Source: Candidatus Physcousia equi | GTDB lineage: Bacteria; Bacteroidota; Bacteroidia; Bacteroidales; Bacteroidaceae | Direction: 5' to 3' | Length of the DNA stretch: 53,331 bases | Assembly (NCBI GenBank): GCA_018065005.1 | Contig: JAGHUD010000007.1 | Span: 1 to 53,331, forward strand | Shown here: positions 52,079 through 53,331 of the stretch, in pieces | Numbering within the stretch: the first letter of the stretch is position 1 | Layout: each line of letters starts with the position of its first letter | Notes under the pieces: model-generated | What the model saw: the letters and a program-made list of their open reading frames with translations, nothing else | Database searches by the model: none | What the model was told of the DNA's origin: nothing | Translations under genes and position numbers: made by a program

Positions 52079-52185
52079 GGGTTATAATTGGCGGATGGAG
52101 GGTTATAATTGGGGAGGATGGGTTATATTTAGCGGATGGGGGGGGATAATTGGGGAGGATGGAAGGTTATAATTGGGGATTCTGA
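52079..52185. repeat. G-rich tandem array before pyrK
   Basis: About five units of roughly 21 nt, of the type GGTTATAATTGGGGAGGATG, fill 52079-52185, and similar G runs extend back to 52010. On the plus strand there are many GGGG tracts; the pyrK transcript (minus strand) would be C-rich. Units differ slightly (GGCGGATGG, GGGGAGGATGG). It could fold as a G-quadruplex in the non-template strand. Confidence 0.85.
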
Positions 52186-52282
52186 GGATAGAAGTAGGGA
52201 GATGAAAGAACAGGGGCGGTGTGATAATGAGATGTGGATGATGCTACCTTAACGCTACCACTGTTGCGGTTGCGTTATGCTT

Positions 52283-52936
52283 TCAGTTGCCCTTGAAGGT
52301 TTCGAAGGTTCCATCATCGAAAAAGATGCGGATTTCTACAATTTTTCGAGGCTTTTTGTCAATAAAATTTACTTTTTCACCCTCACGCGCGTACGCTCCA
52401 TAGTGAGTTGGCGATCCGTTTGGAGGTATCACAACCCCATTGGACGCGATGGCTGCATGCTTGGTTCCTACGGTCTGCCCCATCGCTGCCCCAGAGTTTA
52501 TCGAAATGGGACTACCCATGCCCATGAGACCTTCTGGAGGTCCCAACACAACGGTTCCTGCTGGCAAGCTCTTGGTGGAGGGAAGCAATCCCTTGAAAGC
52601 TTCCTCTGAAGCAGACAAACCATGAGACATACCAACGGCTTCATGCTGACTATTGCCCGAGTAGACTTCCATGCCAGCCTCGCTACTGCCAGGCTCGGCA
52701 TTCGGATTTGCTTCGGATCCCTCAACAGTATTGTGCATTTCGCCTTTGCCAAAAAGCAGCCACTCCATATTCAAAGTGGGGAAATGGGTACACAGCGCCT
52801 CCACATGCTTCAAAGTGGGGGCGGTACGTCCGTTGAAAATACTTGACAAAGATGCAGGCGAGATTCCTGTGGCACGAGAGAATTCCTGTTGGGTCATCTG
52901 CTCGCTTTTCATGATGCGCAATATTCGGTCTTTCAT
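52283..52936 (-). CDS. XRE-family helix-turn-helix regulator with disordered middle
   Basis: This 217-aa DNA-binding protein has an N-terminal XRE HTH (about 5-62; MTQQEFSRATGISPASLSSI, FNGRTAPTLKHVEAL), a long Gly/Ser/Ala-rich middle (about 70-180) and a short conserved-looking C-terminus (KKPRKIVEIRIFFDDGTFET). The S24-type peptidase or sensory domain seen in some XRE proteins is not recognisable. The start at 52936 is set by the promoter at 53015-53046; the ATG at 53017 lies inside the -7 box. It stands alone upstream of the pyrK region, with no sign of autorepression boxes. Confidence 0.8.
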   Translation of the reverse strand: MKDRILRIMKSEQMTQQEFSRATGISPASLSSIFNGRTAPTLKHVEALCTHFPTLNMEWLLFGKGEMHNTVEGSEANPNAEPGSSEAGMEVYSGNSQHEAVGMSHGLSASEEAFKGLLPSTKSLPAGTVVLGPPEGLMGMGSPISINSGAAMGQTVGTKHAAIASNGVVIPPNGSPTHYGAYAREGEKVNFIDKKPRKIVEIRIFFDDGTFETFKGN

Positions 52937-53014
52937 CTTTTCGGTTCGTGTTTTGGCAGAGTGGCGTCGGTGGGCTTTCACCCCCTCAGGAGTACACCCT
53001 CTGTTTTTCGATTG

Positions 53015-53046
53015 CAAAGATACTAAAAAGTTATTTCTGCTCCAAA
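53015..53046 (-). promoter_or_regulatory. Promoter of the XRE regulator gene
   Basis: Minus strand: TTTG (53043-53046), exactly 20 nt, TATCTTTG (53015-53022). Leader about 75 nt. Confidence 0.75.
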
Positions 53047-53331
53047 AATTTCAGTATTAAAATTAAAATCATAACTAATAAATCTTGTTTTAAAGTTTGA
53101 AATACACTTTTCTTACAGAGCAACGAATTACATTTTAGAAAGCTAAATTAAGGACCGATTTTAGCAAGATAAATTATTTATAGTTTTAACTATAGTAAAA
53201 TCTGATATTTTGATGAACTATAAATGAGTTATTGCAAAAGATTGCTTGTGCTTAAATAGCAAATAAGGGGAATTTTTGTTGTACTTGTCGATATCACTCA
53301 ATCAAACATGGGTATATCTCTTTACATTTAT
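53047..53331. other. AT-rich end of the window, no gene seen
   Basis: This stretch is much richer in A+T than the rest of the window and holds no convincing reading frame, hairpin or repeat. It is probably the intergenic region or the start of a compositionally distinct region beyond the window. Confidence 0.5.

Overview
The window reads as chromosomal DNA from a Bacteroidota member, most likely Prevotellaceae. Three things support this. Many genes are preceded by the Bacteroidota-type promoter (-7 box TAnnTTTG, usually with TTTG or TTG about 20 nt upstream) rather than a sigma70 -35/-10 pair. The gene content includes TonB-dependent receptors, a HmuY-like lipoprotein, calycin-like, C25 (gingipain-type), Omp28, CotH and DUF3737 proteins. 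Purine-rich or A-rich leaders replace strong Shine-Dalgarno sites. Base composition is close to half G+C in genes. I saw no tRNA, rRNA, insertion sequence, integrase or CRISPR array. The species was not determined.

Layout. 1-422: non-coding, with a promoter leaving to the left and hairpins. 423-3387 (-): secreted NlpC/P60 peptidase, a PIN-domain protein with long low-complexity arms, a 54-aa protein. 3581-7963 (+): PIF1-like helicase, MATE exporter, DUF3737 protein. 7994-11162 (-): unknown secreted protein and pyruvate formate-lyase. 11534-15599 (-): etfB-etfA-acyl-CoA dehydrogenase plus a tiny HEFIH membrane protein. 15804-23253 (+): double SGNH esterase, CotH/lectin surface protein, exonuclease III, zinc-ribbon membrane protein. 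23494-28309 (-): a haem-type uptake operon (calycin-like, HmuY-like, TonB receptor, membrane protein). 28571-31212 (+): divergent metal-type pair, a His/Cys-rich small protein and a TonB receptor. 31437-34079 (-): Rpn-family nuclease and beta-propeller protein. 34394-37336 (+): large outer-membrane beta-barrel protein. 37391-38287 (-): membrane protein. 38475-40451 (+): groES-groEL. 40652-45986 (+): C25 peptidase broken by an in-frame stop, Omp28-like protein, TrpB2. 46180-48771: EamA transporter, thioesterase, acetyltransferase, thioredoxin and a 59-aa winged-helix protein. 49081-51999 (-): pyrK, pyrD and a fimbrial-type lipoprotein. 52283-52936 (-): XRE-family regulator, then AT-rich sequence to the end.

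How the genes fit together. The metabolic genes suit an anaerobe that ferments through pyruvate formate-lyase, has an ETF-linked acyl-CoA dehydrogenase, and makes pyrimidines with the NAD-linked class 1B dihydroorotate dehydrogenase. The envelope genes suit a host-associated or polymer-degrading lifestyle: haem and metal scavenging, pectin-type deacetylation, secreted peptidase and fimbrial-type lipoprotein.

Most notable for follow-up: the C25 peptidase stop codon lying just before the catalytic His and Cys; a family of short palindromes built on TTTCTG...CAGAAA in three intergenic regions; a G-rich tandem array before pyrK and a 31-bp direct repeat splitting pyrK from pyrD; the haem/metal divergent locus with a histidine-rich fourth membrane component; the PIN-domain protein with charged arms; and a 109-aa HEFIH protein coupled to the acyl-CoA dehydrogenase.
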